A DNA stretch of 13,735 nucleotides from contig JAEVYX010000072.1 in the NCBI GenBank assembly GCA_023392515.1, forward strand, positions 1 through 13,735, in the 5' to 3' direction. This DNA is from Bacillota bacterium. Lineage in GTDB: Bacteria > Bacillota > Clostridia > Christensenellales > Aristaeellaceae. A program made the position numbers and the translations under genes. Under the pieces are notes generated by a model. That model was not told where the DNA came from. It was given only the letters and a program-made list of their open reading frames with translations, and made no database searches. Shown in pieces: positions 13,612 to 13,735 of the stretch. Positions within the stretch are counted from its first letter, which is position 1. Every line of letters begins with the position of its first letter.

Positions 13612-13735
13612 TGAACTGACCCCCAAAAGTTGGACAATAATGCGAGTTAGGCAACCAGGAGGGTTTGACGTCTGTGTTCAGCGGGTGTCAGACCCTTTAG
13701 CTTTTGTTTTAAGCGACGGTTGTTGTAGTAGTCGA
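13612..13735 (-). mobile_element. IS3-family (IS150-like) insertion sequence, right end only
   Basis: Starts with TGAACTGACCCCCAAAAGTT, a terminal inverted repeat typical of IS150-type IS3 elements, followed within 35 bases by the stop codon of the transposase reading out of the element. The rest lies beyond the window, so completeness, target duplication and activity cannot be judged. Confidence 0.88.
13647..13735 (-). CDS. IS3-family transposase OrfB, C-terminal fragment
   Basis: The last 28 complete codons of the DDE transposase (integrase core) that cuts and joins the element. The visible end, DYYNNRRLKQKLKGLTPAEH followed by RRQTLLVA, is the well-known C-terminus of IS150/IS3 OrfB proteins (family phrase YYNxxRxxxxLxGLTPxEYR). 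The gene is cut by the window edge, not by a mutation that I can see. Confidence 0.9.
   Translation of the reverse strand, partial: DYYNNRRLKQKLKGLTPAEHRRQTLLVA

Noticed and set aside
13469..13654. N-terminal extension of SpoIIID to 154 residues
   Set aside because: The added part crosses the hairpin, the insertion sequence end and the likely promoter; SpoIIID proteins start at the ATG at 13468, which has a strong ribosome site.

Overview
The window looks like chromosomal DNA of an endospore-forming Clostridia-type Firmicute of moderate G+C content. The main reasons are a clear SpoIIID gene followed by an MreB/Mbl gene (the spoIIID-mbl order known from Bacillus and relatives), strong GGAGG-type ribosome binding sites, a Gram-positive-type signal peptidase I, a CUT1 sugar transporter and a LacI-type regulator. 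Genus cannot be told from the sequence; an uncultured gut or anaerobic-digester clostridium is a reasonable guess.

Layout. Positions 1-1416 hold a small plus-strand operon: an ECF sigma factor, a 72-residue single-pass membrane protein that overlaps it by ATGA, and signal peptidase I. It ends at a strong bidirectional terminator (1437-1482), followed by more hairpins. Positions 1627-2209 hold two small phage-type genes, an XhlA-like membrane/coiled-coil protein and a holin-like protein, with no endolysin or other phage genes nearby. A gene-free stretch (2210-2599) carries two perfect tandem hairpins and then a promoter for a GNAT acetyltransferase (2600-3307).

Positions 11755 down to 3380, minus strand, form one carbohydrate-use operon: LacI regulator, GH31 alpha-glucosidase-type enzyme, GH65 phosphorylase-type enzyme, two CUT1 permeases and a secreted sugar-binding protein. 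A near-consensus promoter and a palindrome with a central CG sit in front of the regulator gene, so the cluster is probably autoregulated as a unit. The inferred pathway is import of an alpha-linked gluco-oligosaccharide followed by cytoplasmic breakdown by GH31 and GH65. The transporter ATPase is not encoded here and is presumably a shared MsmX/MalK-type protein.

Positions 13468 down to 11889, minus strand, hold spoIIID and an MreB/Mbl-like gene closed by a terminator. The Mbl-like protein has lost the catalytic glutamate and the phosphate-2 glycines of the family and is the most unusual gene here. The right edge is the end of an IS3-family (IS150-like) insertion sequence placed just upstream of spoIIID.

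No tRNA, rRNA or CRISPR array was seen. I did not find an unmistakably new multi-gene system. The observations most worth follow-up are the degenerate Mbl paralogue and the orphan holin-like pair with a possible mother-cell (sigma-E-like) promoter.
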